This document shows, piece by piece, positions 35,270 to 43,101 of a stretch of DNA of 51,713 nt. Position 1 is the stretch's first letter. Each line of letters begins with the position of its first letter. The DNA is from DAOMNN01 sp050486545 (GTDB lineage: Bacteria > Pseudomonadota > Gammaproteobacteria > Burkholderiales > Rhodocyclaceae), in NCBI GenBank assembly GCA_050486545.1, contig JBJHDM010000016.1, forward strand, positions 1-51,713, in the 5' to 3' direction. The notes under the pieces are model-generated. The model ran no database searches. It had not been told where the DNA came from and saw only the letters and a program-made list of their open reading frames with translations. Position numbers and translations under genes: made by a program.

Positions 35270-36148
35270 ATGCAGATCGTCCTGATCAGTGGCCTGTCCG
35301 GTTCCGGCAAGAGCATTGCGCTCAACGTGCTGGAGGATGCCGGCTACTATGTGGTCGACAACCTGCCGGCAACGCTGCTGCCGCAACTCGTCACGCACCT
35401 GCGCGGCAGCGGTTACCAGCGGGTCGCCGTGGCCGTGGACGTCCGCTCGGGGGTGAGTATCGCGGCCTTGCCTCAACAGGTCGAGACGATTCGCGAGATG
35501 GTCGGCGACCTGCGCATGCTGTTCCTGAACGCACGCGACGATACGCTGATCGCCCGATTTTCCGAAACCCGCAGACGCCATCCGCTTGCAAGCGAGGATG
35601 TGTCGCTCGAAGAAGCGATCCACAAGGAGCGTGATGCGCTCGCGACGATTGCGGAACTGGGACATAACATCGATACGTCGGACCTGCACCCGAACACCTT
35701 GCGCGCATGGATCAAGGATTTCATGAAGGTCGATGCGGCCGAGGGACTCACGCTGATGTTCCAGTCCTTTGGCTTCAAGTATGGGATTCCCCTCGACGCC
35801 GACCTGGTGTTCGACGTCCGCTGCCTGCCGAATCCGCATTACGACCCCAGGCTGAGGCCGCTGACGGGTTCCGACCAGCCGGTCATCGATTTCCTCAAGA
35901 AGGTGCCTGAGGTCGGGCGCATGACCGAGGACATCCGGCGTTTCGTCGCCAACTGGCTACCCAGCTATACACGCGACAACCGGGCCTATCTGACGGTTGC
36001 GATCGGCTGCACGGGCGGTCAGCATCGATCGGTCTATATCGCCGAGACGCTCGGTGAGCGCTTTCGGGGCAACGCCCGTGTGCTAGTTCGTCATCGTTCC
36101 GCTTCGCGCCGCGTATCGGACAAACGCGGTTCGGACGAGGTTCGATGA
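35270..36148 (+). CDS. rapZ: RNase adapter protein RapZ (nucleotide-binding)
   Basis: A 292-residue RapZ/YvcJ protein: Walker A GLSGSGKS at residues 8-15, VVDNLPATLLPQLV, and the C-terminal VAIGCTGGQHRSVYIAETLG domain. In enterobacteria RapZ guides RNase E to a small RNA controlling GlmS; outside that group its job is less clear. A candidate -10 (CATAAT, 35224-35229) lies 40 bp upstream. The usual ptsN/hprK neighbours are missing; instead its stop overlaps a NusG-II gene by 4 bp. Confidence 0.95.
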   Translation: MQIVLISGLSGSGKSIALNVLEDAGYYVVDNLPATLLPQLVTHLRGSGYQRVAVAVDVRSGVSIAALPQQVETIREMVGDLRMLFLNARDDTLIARFSETRRRHPLASEDVSLEEAIHKERDALATIAELGHNIDTSDLHPNTLRAWIKDFMKVDAAEGLTLMFQSFGFKYGIPLDADLVFDVRCLPNPHYDPRLRPLTGSDQPVIDFLKKVPEVGRMTEDIRRFVANWLPSYTRDNRAYLTVAIGCTGGQHRSVYIAETLGERFRGNARVLVRHRSASRRVSDKRGSDEVR

Positions 36149-36537
36149 AGCGCCCGCGGATCGCCGACTGGGTCGCGCTGATGCGACCCGGGGACTACGT
36201 GACGCTCGTGTGCGCCGTGTTCGTATGCGTCCTTTCCGTGATGGTGTTGTGGCGTGGCGGGGCGCCCGACAAGGTCGTGATTCGCGCCGGCGGGCAGGTC
36301 TTTGCCGAGGCCGGCCTGTCGCGCGCGCAGGTCATCGAAGTGCCGGGGCCGCTGGGCGTGACCCGGATCGAGATCGAACCCGGCCGCGTGCGCGTCGCCG
36401 CGGATCCCGGACCCCGGCAATATTGCGTGCGCCAGGGGTGGCTGACGCGCTCCGGTGCGGCGGCGATCTGCGCGCCCAACGAAGTCAGCCTGATGCTCGC
36501 TGGCGGATCCTCAGACTATGACTCCCTCAACTATTGA
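36145..36537 (+). CDS. NusG domain II-containing membrane-anchored protein
   Basis: A 130-residue protein with one N-terminal membrane segment (about residues 17-35, YVTLVCAVFVCVLSVMVLW) and an extracytoplasmic NusG-II beta domain (CVRQGWLTRSGAAAICAPNE). Such proteins are commonly paired with a Gx-type membrane protein, as here. It is coupled to rapZ by a 4-bp overlap and overlaps the next gene by 20 bp. The role is unknown; no link to transcription elongation is implied by the domain name. Confidence 0.85.
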   Translation: MKRPRIADWVALMRPGDYVTLVCAVFVCVLSVMVLWRGGAPDKVVIRAGGQVFAEAGLSRAQVIEVPGPLGVTRIEIEPGRVRVAADPGPRQYCVRQGWLTRSGAAAICAPNEVSLMLAGGSSDYDSLNY

Positions 36538-37042
36538 AATCCGGCCAACCGCCGACGACGGACGAATTGCCCGCCTTGCGGCTGCGGCGATCGTCCTGTC
36601 GATCGCGGAGGCCGCGATCCCGCTGCCGCTCCCGGGGGTCAAGCCGGGTCTGGCGAACATCGTCATTCTGATCGTGCTGTTGCGCTGGGGGTGGCGTGAT
36701 GCGGTGTGGGTCGCGCTGCTGCGGGTGTTTGCCGGTAGCTTGCTGCTCGGGCAGTTCTTCGCTCCCGGCTTTTTCCTGAGTTTCGCCGGGCAAACCGCCA
36801 GCCTGCTCGTGCTCGGTCTGGCCGTACACCTTCCCGGCCGCTGGTTCGGGCCGGTCACCCTGAGCGTATTGGCGGCGTTCGCCCACATCGGGGGGCAGCT
36901 CGTGCTGGCACGCCTCTGGCTCGTACCGCACGACGGGGTGTTCTATCTGGTGCCCGTCTTCGCGCTGGCCGCGACCGTCTTCGGACTGGTCAACGGGCTG
37001 GTGGCGGGTCGGCTTCTGCGCGAGATGCCCGCGTCGCGCTAG
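36518..37042 (+). CDS. Gx transporter family (HepA/heptaprenyl-diphosphate-synthase component I-like) membrane protein
   Basis: A 174-residue integral membrane protein with about five hydrophobic segments. IAEAAIPLPLPGVKPGLANI is the family signature (LPGVKPGLANI), and the rest matches the length of Gx-transporter proteins. It overlaps the NusG-II gene by 20 bp. Gx proteins resemble ECF-transporter S components; the substrate is unknown. A long inverted repeat begins at its stop codon. Confidence 0.88.
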   Translation: MTPSTIEIRPTADDGRIARLAAAAIVLSIAEAAIPLPLPGVKPGLANIVILIVLLRWGWRDAVWVALLRVFAGSLLLGQFFAPGFFLSFAGQTASLLVLGLAVHLPGRWFGPVTLSVLAAFAHIGGQLVLARLWLVPHDGVFYLVPVFALAATVFGLVNGLVAGRLLREMPASR

Positions 37043-37138
37043 CCCGCGGTTCTCATACGGGCGCGTGGCGAGGGCGCCGAGGTGCCACGGCGAGCGCATT
37101 GGTGGCCGCAGCCGTGACAGTGTGAGAAATGCGGGCTA
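37040..37138. repeat. Long interrupted inverted repeat between convergent genes
   Basis: TAGCCCGC-GG-TTCTCA (37040-37055) pairs with TGAGAA-AT-GCGGGCTA (37123-37138): 8 + 6 bp split by one 2-nt mismatch, enclosing about 67 nt with a smaller GTGGC/GCCAC stem. It begins at the Gx-transporter stop and ends 22 bp from the stop of the convergent coiled-coil gene. It is probably a bidirectional transcription end. Confidence 0.45.
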
Positions 37139-37160
37139 ACCCATGCCGCCTGGGCCGGAT

Positions 37161-37412
37161 TCAGGTCTTTCCGCGCAGTTCCCGGTACAGGCGAACCCCC
37201 TTCTTGCGCTGCTCGACCAGGATCTGCAGCTTCAGTTCGAGGCTGGCGCGCTTTTCGGGATCGTGCTCTTGGCGAGCGTCGTGCTCGAGTTCCTTCTGCT
37301 GCCGCTTCATGAGTTTGAGCAGTTCCTTGAGCTTGTCCCGCTTCTCTCGCTGGCGCCTGCGGTCGGCGGACAGGAATTCTCCGAGCTTGTCCGTGAGCTT
37401 GCCGAGCTTCAT
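37161..37412 (-). CDS. Small highly charged coiled-coil protein
   Basis: An 83-residue protein (start MKLGKLTDKLGEFL) with very high Lys/Arg/Glu content and heptad-like leucines (KLKELLKLMKRQQKELEHDA). It should form a single long amphipathic helix. The ATG lies 1 nt after the stop of the Na/Pi cotransporter gene, so it is the last gene of that operon. I recognise no family. It may be a soluble partner or regulator of the transporter. Confidence 0.65.
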   Translation of the reverse strand: MKLGKLTDKLGEFLSADRRRQREKRDKLKELLKLMKRQQKELEHDARQEHDPEKRASLELKLQILVEQRKKGVRLYRELRGKT

Positions 37413-37413
37413 G

Positions 37414-39267
37414 CTATCTCGCCTCCTCGCGCGCACCGTTGGTCCTCGCCGGGTCCGCGAGGATAGCGGCGATCTCGTGCCGGTCCAGGTGCAGTTCGCG
37501 CTCGATCTCGTGGCGTACGTCCTCGAACGGCAGGAAGATGGCACGGGCCATCGCCAGGAGGTTCGTGGTGATGTCGTGTGCGTAGGCGCTGTCGTTCATC
37601 AGCGAGGTCGCGCTCTCCACGCTGATGCGCTTGTCGCGGATCAGCCCGTCGAGGGTGCCGTTGGCGACGATGTCGTGTTCTTCCATCTGGGCGCGCAGGA
37701 CGTCGAGGACCAACGTCACGTTGGCCTCCGGGTCGCTCGAGAGCATGTGCAACCCGTGCAGGAGCAAGGCGAGATGCTGGCGGATCGCGACATATTCCTT
37801 GCGCAGGTAGGGGTTCGGCGATGCGAGGAAGCGCACCAGGTTCTTCTGCAGATGCTTCAGGTCCTTGAGCGCCTCGAGCAGTTGCTGGCTGGAGGCGCGC
37901 AGGATGAAGGCATGACGCGCCTGTGCCCCCTGGGTGTGCAGGCGCGCGAGGAAATCCAGGATGCTGCCGTGGAGCGGCTTGATGCGGCGTTGATAGTAGT
38001 CGTCCACATCGATGGCGCGGACCCGCTCGGGGGCGTTGGCGAGGAGATCGAGCGCTTCGCCCTTGCGCAGGCGGACCGGGTCGGCGTGCAGTACCAGCGC
38101 CATGATGTCGAAGGTATTGGCGAACAGGTGCTGCAGCTCCTTGCGGGCCGCTTCCAGCGCGGCATCGGGCATCTCGATCATCCCGTCGTTGATGAACTTG
38201 GGTGCACTGACGGTACGCGGTTTGGGTTTCAGGCGTGTTTCGAGCAGCACGACGAGGCGGCCGGTAAAGGGGAGCATCAGCACGATACCGGCCAGGTTGA
38301 ACATCGAGTGGAAGAGGGCGAGCTTGAGGGTGTGGTCGTCCGGCGCGATACCGAGCCAGGCGCTGCCGGATTCGACCGCGGCCACGAACACGCCGATGAA
38401 CAACAGGGCGATGGCGCCGGTGGTGACGTTGAAGATCAGGTGCGCGGCGGCCAACCGACGTCCTTCGATGTTCGCGCTGATCGATCCGATCAGTGCCGTG
38501 ATGGTCGTCCCGACGTTGGCGCCGATCGACAGCGCGAGGGCGTTCTCGTAGGTGATCTGCTGAGCGGCCAGGGCCGTGATGATGAGGACCAGGGTCGCGT
38601 GGCTGGACTGCATCACCACTGTGGCCACCATGCCGATCAATGTGAACAAGAGCAGACCGGCGACGCCCGGGACCGCATACTCGGCCAGGTCGATCGTCTT
38701 GCCGAAGGACTCGAAGCCGTCCTTCATGAAGTGGATTCCGAGGAACAGGAAGCCCAGCCCGGTCAATACGTAGCCGATTCCCTTGAGGGTTTTCGAACGA
38801 TTGAAGACCAGAATCACGCCGAAGGTGATCATCGGCATCGCCCAGGCGGCGATATCGACCTTGAGGCCAAAGCCGGCAACCAGCCAGGCACCGGTAGTCG
38901 AACCGAGATTGGCTCCGAAGATGATGCCGATGCCTTGTGCAAGGCCAAGCAGTCCGGCGCTGAGGAAGGAGATCGTGATGACCGAGACGAGCGAACTCGA
39001 CTGCATCAGCGTCGTCGTCACGATGCCGAAGGCGAAGCTCTTCCACAGACGGTCGGTGGTTCGTTGCAGCAGACGCTCCAGGGTGCCTCCGGTAAAGGCC
39101 TTGAAGCCCTGCTCGAGCGACATCATCCCGAACAGGAAGACGGCTACGCCGGCGGCGATCTCCTTAAAGTCCGGGCTGATCGCGAAGCCGTAGCCGAGCA
39201 CGACGAAGATCGTCGCCAGCGGAAGCTGGCGTGTCGCGGAGTGTCCTATGAGTGTCCGGAAGCTCAT
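37414..39267 (-). CDS. Na/Pi cotransporter family protein with C-terminal PhoU-like domain
   Basis: A 617-residue protein. The membrane part (residues ~15-330) contains the two inverted QSSS-type repeats of the PNaS family (TTTLMQSSSLVSVITISF; VVMQSSHATLVLIITALA) and GANLGSTTGAW / GANVGTTITAL. Residues ~350-560 form a helical PhoU-like domain. It likely exports or imports phosphate with sodium, with the PhoU part sensing phosphate state. The ATG overlaps the ruvC stop (ATGA), so it is translated after ruvC. Confidence 0.92.
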   Translation of the reverse strand: MSFRTLIGHSATRQLPLATIFVVLGYGFAISPDFKEIAAGVAVFLFGMMSLEQGFKAFTGGTLERLLQRTTDRLWKSFAFGIVTTTLMQSSSLVSVITISFLSAGLLGLAQGIGIIFGANLGSTTGAWLVAGFGLKVDIAAWAMPMITFGVILVFNRSKTLKGIGYVLTGLGFLFLGIHFMKDGFESFGKTIDLAEYAVPGVAGLLLFTLIGMVATVVMQSSHATLVLIITALAAQQITYENALALSIGANVGTTITALIGSISANIEGRRLAAAHLIFNVTTGAIALLFIGVFVAAVESGSAWLGIAPDDHTLKLALFHSMFNLAGIVLMLPFTGRLVVLLETRLKPKPRTVSAPKFINDGMIEMPDAALEAARKELQHLFANTFDIMALVLHADPVRLRKGEALDLLANAPERVRAIDVDDYYQRRIKPLHGSILDFLARLHTQGAQARHAFILRASSQQLLEALKDLKHLQKNLVRFLASPNPYLRKEYVAIRQHLALLLHGLHMLSSDPEANVTLVLDVLRAQMEEHDIVANGTLDGLIRDKRISVESATSLMNDSAYAHDITTNLLAMARAIFLPFEDVRHEIERELHLDRHEIAAILADPARTNGAREEAR

Positions 39268-39827
39268 GGTTCGCTGCGTCCGGCCCCGGAGAGAATGCGT
39301 CCTGCGCGACGCCGGGCACCGAGAGCGCCCAGAACGCCCTGCGCGCCATTGGCATGGCAGATCGCGCAGGCCAGTGCATCGGCGGCGTCGGCGCTGGGGT
39401 GGCCTTCCAGTTCCAGGAGGCGCTGCACCATGTGCTGGACCTGCTCCTTGCTGGCCTTGCCGTACCCGACGACGGCCTGTTTGACCTGCAGGGCGGTGTA
39501 TTCATGGACCGGCAGCGCATGCGACACCGCGCCGCAGATGACCGCGCCGCGGGCCTGCCCGAGGAGCAGGGTCGATTGGGGATTGACGTTGACGAACACC
39601 TTTTCGACGGCGACCTGATCGGGCGACCACGTGTCGATGACCTCGCGCACCCCGTCGAGCAAGGTCTTGAGCCGCCCCGGGAGTTCGCCGTCGCGGGTGC
39701 GGATGCAACCGCTGGCCACGTAGCGGATGCGGCTGCCCAGCTTGTCGATGATGCCGAATCCCGTGATCCGCAAGCCCGGATCGAGTCCGAGGATGCGAGT
39801 GGGAACATTCCGGCTAGCCGTGCTCAT
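39264..39827 (-). CDS. ruvC: Holliday junction resolvase RuvC
   Basis: A 187-residue resolvase. ILGLDPGLRITGFGII carries the first catalytic Asp (D16), VAVEKVFVNVNPQSTLLLGQ the catalytic Glu, and HPSADAADALACAICH the two C-terminal Asp residues. It cuts Holliday junctions with RuvAB; ruvA and ruvB are not in the window. yebC lies two genes upstream, a common partner, but an EamA transporter gene sits between, and the Na/Pi transporter gene overlaps its stop. Confidence 0.96.
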   Translation of the reverse strand: MSTASRNVPTRILGLDPGLRITGFGIIDKLGSRIRYVASGCIRTRDGELPGRLKTLLDGVREVIDTWSPDQVAVEKVFVNVNPQSTLLLGQARGAVICGAVSHALPVHEYTALQVKQAVVGYGKASKEQVQHMVQRLLELEGHPSADAADALACAICHANGAQGVLGALGARRRAGRILSGAGRSEP

Positions 39828-39841
39828 TCGCGCATTGTCGC

Positions 39842-40720
39842 CTACTTGCGCGCGAGCCACACGCCGGCCACCGCGATGCCCATCCCGAGCAGGGCCATCC
39901 CGGTCAGCGTTTCGCCGAACAGCATCCACGCCAAGAGTGCCGTGGTCGGCGGCGTGAGGTAGAACAGGCTCGCCACGTTGACGGCGCTGCCGCTGCGGAT
40001 CAGGAGGTTGAGCAGGCTGATCGCCCCGAGCGACAGGACCAGCACCAGCCAGGCAAGGGCGAAGACGAATTCTCCTGTCCACTCGACCTGAATGGTTTCG
40101 GTTGCGGCGGCTGCGGCTGCGGTCAGCAGCAGGGTCGGAATGAACTGGATCACCGAGCCGGTGCGCAGGTCGAAACGGGGGCAGAAGCGCTTCTGGTACA
40201 GGGTGCCGATGGTGATCCCGAACAGTGCGGCGATGATGGGGACGAGCAGCGGACCCGCGTCGGCGAGCGAGGCGGCACCGACCCCGCCCTTGCTGCCAAC
40301 GACCAGTGCAACCCCTCCGAACCCGAGTGCGAGGCCGATCCACTGCCCCCGCGTGACGCGTTCGCCGAGCAGCCAGCCGGCCCCGATTGCGGTCAGCAGC
40401 GGCTGCATGCCGACGATCAGCGCGGCGATCCCCGCCGAAAGGCCGTTATGGATTGCCGTGAAGACGCCGCCCAGGTAGACGCCATGCACGAGCACGCCGG
40501 TCACCCCGATATGCACGGTCTGGCGCCAGTCGCGCGGCCACGGCGCACGCATGGCGAGCACGACCAGCGTCATCAGTGCGATCACGAGGGCGTAGCGGAT
40601 CGCAAGAAAGGTCAGCGGCTCGGCGTAGGGAAGCCCGAACTTCGCCCCGAGGAAACCGGTGCTCCACAGCAGGACGAACAGCAGGGGCATGGAGGCTTGC
40701 AGCAACTGGGGCGAGATCAC
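39842..40720 (-). CDS. EamA/DMT family transporter
   Basis: A 292-residue protein with about ten hydrophobic helices in two EamA repeats (LLFVLLWSTGFLGAKFGLPY; VASLFYLTPPTTALLAWMLF). The start is GTG at 40720 with AGGAGG 5-6 nt upstream. It is a drug/metabolite-type exporter of unknown substrate. It stands between yebC and ruvC, which are usually adjacent, so it looks like an insertion into that pair. Confidence 0.9.
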   Translation of the reverse strand: MISPQLLQASMPLLFVLLWSTGFLGAKFGLPYAEPLTFLAIRYALVIALMTLVVLAMRAPWPRDWRQTVHIGVTGVLVHGVYLGGVFTAIHNGLSAGIAALIVGMQPLLTAIGAGWLLGERVTRGQWIGLALGFGGVALVVGSKGGVGAASLADAGPLLVPIIAALFGITIGTLYQKRFCPRFDLRTGSVIQFIPTLLLTAAAAAATETIQVEWTGEFVFALAWLVLVLSLGAISLLNLLIRSGSAVNVASLFYLTPPTTALLAWMLFGETLTGMALLGMGIAVAGVWLARK

Positions 40721-40751
40721 CGAGTCCTCCTCCCACCAAAATCGTGATGGC

Positions 40752-40804
40752 GCCCCGTTGCGGCTCGCTTCGGGGCAGTCCGCGGCCGGAGGACGCTTCC
40801 GGCC
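40752..40804. other. Two tandem hairpins between yebC and EamA gene
   Basis: GCCCCG/CGGGGC (40752-40757 and 40771-40776) and GGCCGGA/TCCGGCC with a 7-nt loop (40784-40804). They lie in the 108-bp gap after the yebC stop, without a T tract on the minus strand. They may attenuate or end the yebC transcript. Confidence 0.45.
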
Positions 40805-40828
40805 GGCCGGGGCATGCGGGAAGTGCCT

Positions 40829-41554
40829 TCAGTCCGCGAATACCGCCGAGGTGTAGACCTGCTGGACGTCGTCGAGGCTCTCCAGCGCGTCGAGCAGCCG
40901 CTGCATCTTCGCCGCGTCCTCACCCGACAGTTCGGTCTCGTTTTGCGGCTTCATCGTCACTTCGCCGAACTCTGCCGAAAATCCCGCCTTTTCGAGGGCT
41001 TCCTTGACGGCGGTGTAGTCGTTGGGAGGGGTCACGACCTCGATCGAGCCGTCGTCGTTGGTGACGACGTCTTCGGCCCCGGCCTCGAGTGCCGCTTCCA
41101 TCAATGCATCCTCGTCGGTGCCGGGGGCGAACATCAACTGGCCGCAGTGCGTGAACTGGAAGGCGACGCAGCCATCGGTCCCCATGTTGCCGCCATGCTT
41201 GGAAAACGCATGACGCACGTCGGCCACCGTGCGTGTCTTGTTGTCGGTCAGACAATCGACCATGACCGCGGCACCGCCGATCCCGTAACCTTCGTAGCGC
41301 GCTTCCTCGTAGTTCACCCCTTCGAGTTCGCCCGTTCCACGCTTGACCGCCCGGTCGATGTTCTCGGCGGGCATGTTCTCCGCCTTGGCCTTGTCGATGG
41401 CCAGCCGCAGGCGCGGGTTGAAGTTCGGGTCGCCGCCACCCATGCGCGCAGCGACGGTGATTTCCTTGATCAGCTTGGTGAAGATCTTGCCCCGCTTGGC
41501 ATCCTGGCGCCCCTTGCGGTGCTGGATGTTGGCCCATTTGGAATGACCTGCCAT
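40829..41554 (-). CDS. yebC: YebC/PmpR family protein
   Basis: A 241-residue YebC family member. MAGHSKWANIQHRKGRQDAK is the invariant N terminus and fixes the start at 41554, behind GAGGGG. GSIEVVTPPNDYTAVKEALE and the C-terminal acidic region fit the family. Annotated as transcriptional regulators, YebC-type proteins have also been linked to translation of difficult sequences, so the molecular role is open. A good sigma-70 promoter lies upstream. Confidence 0.96.
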   Translation of the reverse strand: MAGHSKWANIQHRKGRQDAKRGKIFTKLIKEITVAARMGGGDPNFNPRLRLAIDKAKAENMPAENIDRAVKRGTGELEGVNYEEARYEGYGIGGAAVMVDCLTDNKTRTVADVRHAFSKHGGNMGTDGCVAFQFTHCGQLMFAPGTDEDALMEAALEAGAEDVVTNDDGSIEVVTPPNDYTAVKEALEKAGFSAEFGEVTMKPQNETELSGEDAAKMQRLLDALESLDDVQQVYTSAVFAD

Positions 41555-41590
41555 AAACCCCTCGAACGGCCTGTGAACGAATAATGGCGA

Positions 41591-41620
41591 ATTATACAGG
41601 GCGACCCGGCCACCTGTCGG
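41591..41620 (-). promoter_or_regulatory. Sigma-70 promoter of yebC
   Basis: On the minus strand CCGACA (41615-41620) is followed after 18 nt by a perfect TATAAT (41591-41596). The start point would be near 41584, giving a 30-nt leader before the yebC ATG. This is the clearest housekeeping promoter in the window. Confidence 0.6.
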
Positions 41621-41668
41621 GCCCGCTTGCAGGTCGGTGCGCCCCAAGCGGCCGTATCCTGAGATGCC

Positions 41669-42106
41669 TCAGGGCTGCAGGTTCTCCGGGTTGCCGGGCC
41701 GGACATCGAATACGCTGCTGACGGTGTCCGTGTCGAGGTCGCGCATTCCGTATGCGTAGTCGCCCTCCTGCACCGGAATCACTTCGTAGCACTTGCGCAT
41801 GCCGCGCCGCGTGTGGCGATACTGGCTGCAGAACTGCCCTTCGGGGAGGATCTCCCAGGTGCCGGTGTCGGTGTTGCCGTCGAGATTGCGAATCGTGAGC
41901 GTACCGTCGGGGTGGAGGTACAGCTGGAAGGTCCGTACCGGCTCCCGGGCAAAGCGTGCGAGCCGGGTCTCGCTGTACAGGGTATTGCCGGCCATGAGGG
42001 CCTGAAGCGCCTGGGCGTCCAGTGCATTCCCGGGCGTGTCGCCGGCGCTGACAGCGCCAGACGATAGTCCGATTGTGAGGACCATTACAGAGGTTGCGCG
42101 TGTCAT
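41669..42106 (-). CDS. Hypothetical secreted protein (DUF995-like)
   Basis: A 145-residue exported protein. The start at 42106 opens a signal peptide (MTRATSVMVLTIGLSSGAVS, cleavage likely near SAG). The mature part has LYLHPDGTLTIRNLDGNTDT, GTWEILPEGQFCSQY and CYEVIPV: a W-x(8)-C ... C pattern seen in small periplasmic DUF995-type beta proteins, with two cysteines that could pair. No catalytic motif is seen. It is divergent from the Cys-rich secreted gene at 42367. Confidence 0.7.
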   Translation of the reverse strand: MTRATSVMVLTIGLSSGAVSAGDTPGNALDAQALQALMAGNTLYSETRLARFAREPVRTFQLYLHPDGTLTIRNLDGNTDTGTWEILPEGQFCSQYRHTRRGMRKCYEVIPVQEGDYAYGMRDLDTDTVSSVFDVRPGNPENLQP

Positions 42107-42366
42107 TGGCAGGGTCCGTTTCAGGGTGGTCTCGAATGCGGTGCGGCGCCTGGATGCCACTCGGGTTCGGGCTGCATTGGCGCTTGGGGTTCGCCCCAGC
42201 TTACCAATCCCTCGGCGATCGTGGCAACGGGAGCCGGGTTGCGACGGGCCGCTCGGGTCCGGGAGCTTCGGAGAACCGGTGAGGCCGCGAATCCTGCGAA
42301 GGATGTTGTTCGCATGGTGTTGTAGTATGCGAATACGCCGTGTCCATCGCAGAATCGGGAGGTCGA

Positions 42367-43023
42367 ATGTTCAGAGGGATGCTTGTACTGGTGGCACTGC
42401 TTGCAGGGCTGTTGTCGGGATCGGCCGCCGCGCAGGTGCAGATGACTTTCGATGGCTGTGTGGATGCTTCGGGACGGGCGGTGCCGTCGGTGCTGGATCC
42501 GGGGCTGAACGCGACGTTCGCGACAGGGGTCGAGGGCGGGCGCGCGGTGATTCGCTACAACCCCGATGCGCTGCCGCGACTGCAACCGCTGACCCGTTTG
42601 TTCCTGTATTCGTCCGAATGCGCCCGGTTGAACCTGGGCATGCCGCCGGTCGGGCCGCGAGACGTGTCCGATGCACGTACGGCCGACTGCTGGGGGCTCG
42701 TGACGTTGCTGCGTTCGAATCTCGTGCAGGCTTCGGACATCGAGATGATCCAGTCCGATCTGCGCTTCGTGGGGGAGGAATGGCTGCAGGTTCCGGGGCC
42801 GATTCGTACCTTCGATCTTCCCGCGTGCTACCGCGAGCATGCGACACGTCCTTCGCTGGCTGCGCCGGCACCCGGCCAGGACGACTGGAACACCTGTGCC
42901 CGCGCGTGCGGAGACACGTTGCTCGCCTGCCAGAAACGCGTCTGCCGTGGTCCGGAGTGCGAGTCCTGCGTGGCGAACTACGAGGCGTGTGTCCGACAAT
43001 GCGATTCCCGCTTTCCGCGTTGA
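42367..43023 (+). CDS. Hypothetical secreted Cys-rich protein
   Basis: A 218-residue exported protein with a signal peptide (MFRGMLVLVALLAGLLSGSA, cleavage after AAA). The ATG follows GGGAGG. The middle is without recognised domains. The last 45 residues hold eight cysteines in two similar units (CARACGDTLLACQKRVC; CESCVANYEACVRQC), suggesting a small disulfide or metal module. No homologous family was recognised. It is followed 78 bp later by the HerA-like ATPase. Confidence 0.72.
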   Translation: MFRGMLVLVALLAGLLSGSAAAQVQMTFDGCVDASGRAVPSVLDPGLNATFATGVEGGRAVIRYNPDALPRLQPLTRLFLYSSECARLNLGMPPVGPRDVSDARTADCWGLVTLLRSNLVQASDIEMIQSDLRFVGEEWLQVPGPIRTFDLPACYREHATRPSLAAPAPGQDDWNTCARACGDTLLACQKRVCRGPECESCVANYEACVRQCDSRFPR

Positions 43024-43101
43024 CCCGGGTTTCCTCGCCCGGAGTAGACTGACCGACGGGGCCGCCATCGTGCCCGGCCCGATCCTCTGGAGGGCTGCGC
43101 C

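Noticed and set aside
37129..39618. 829-residue open frame antisense to the Na/Pi transporter and ruvC
   Set aside because: Biased composition (Gln/Asp/His-rich) typical of a shadow frame; the minus-strand genes have clear family motifs.
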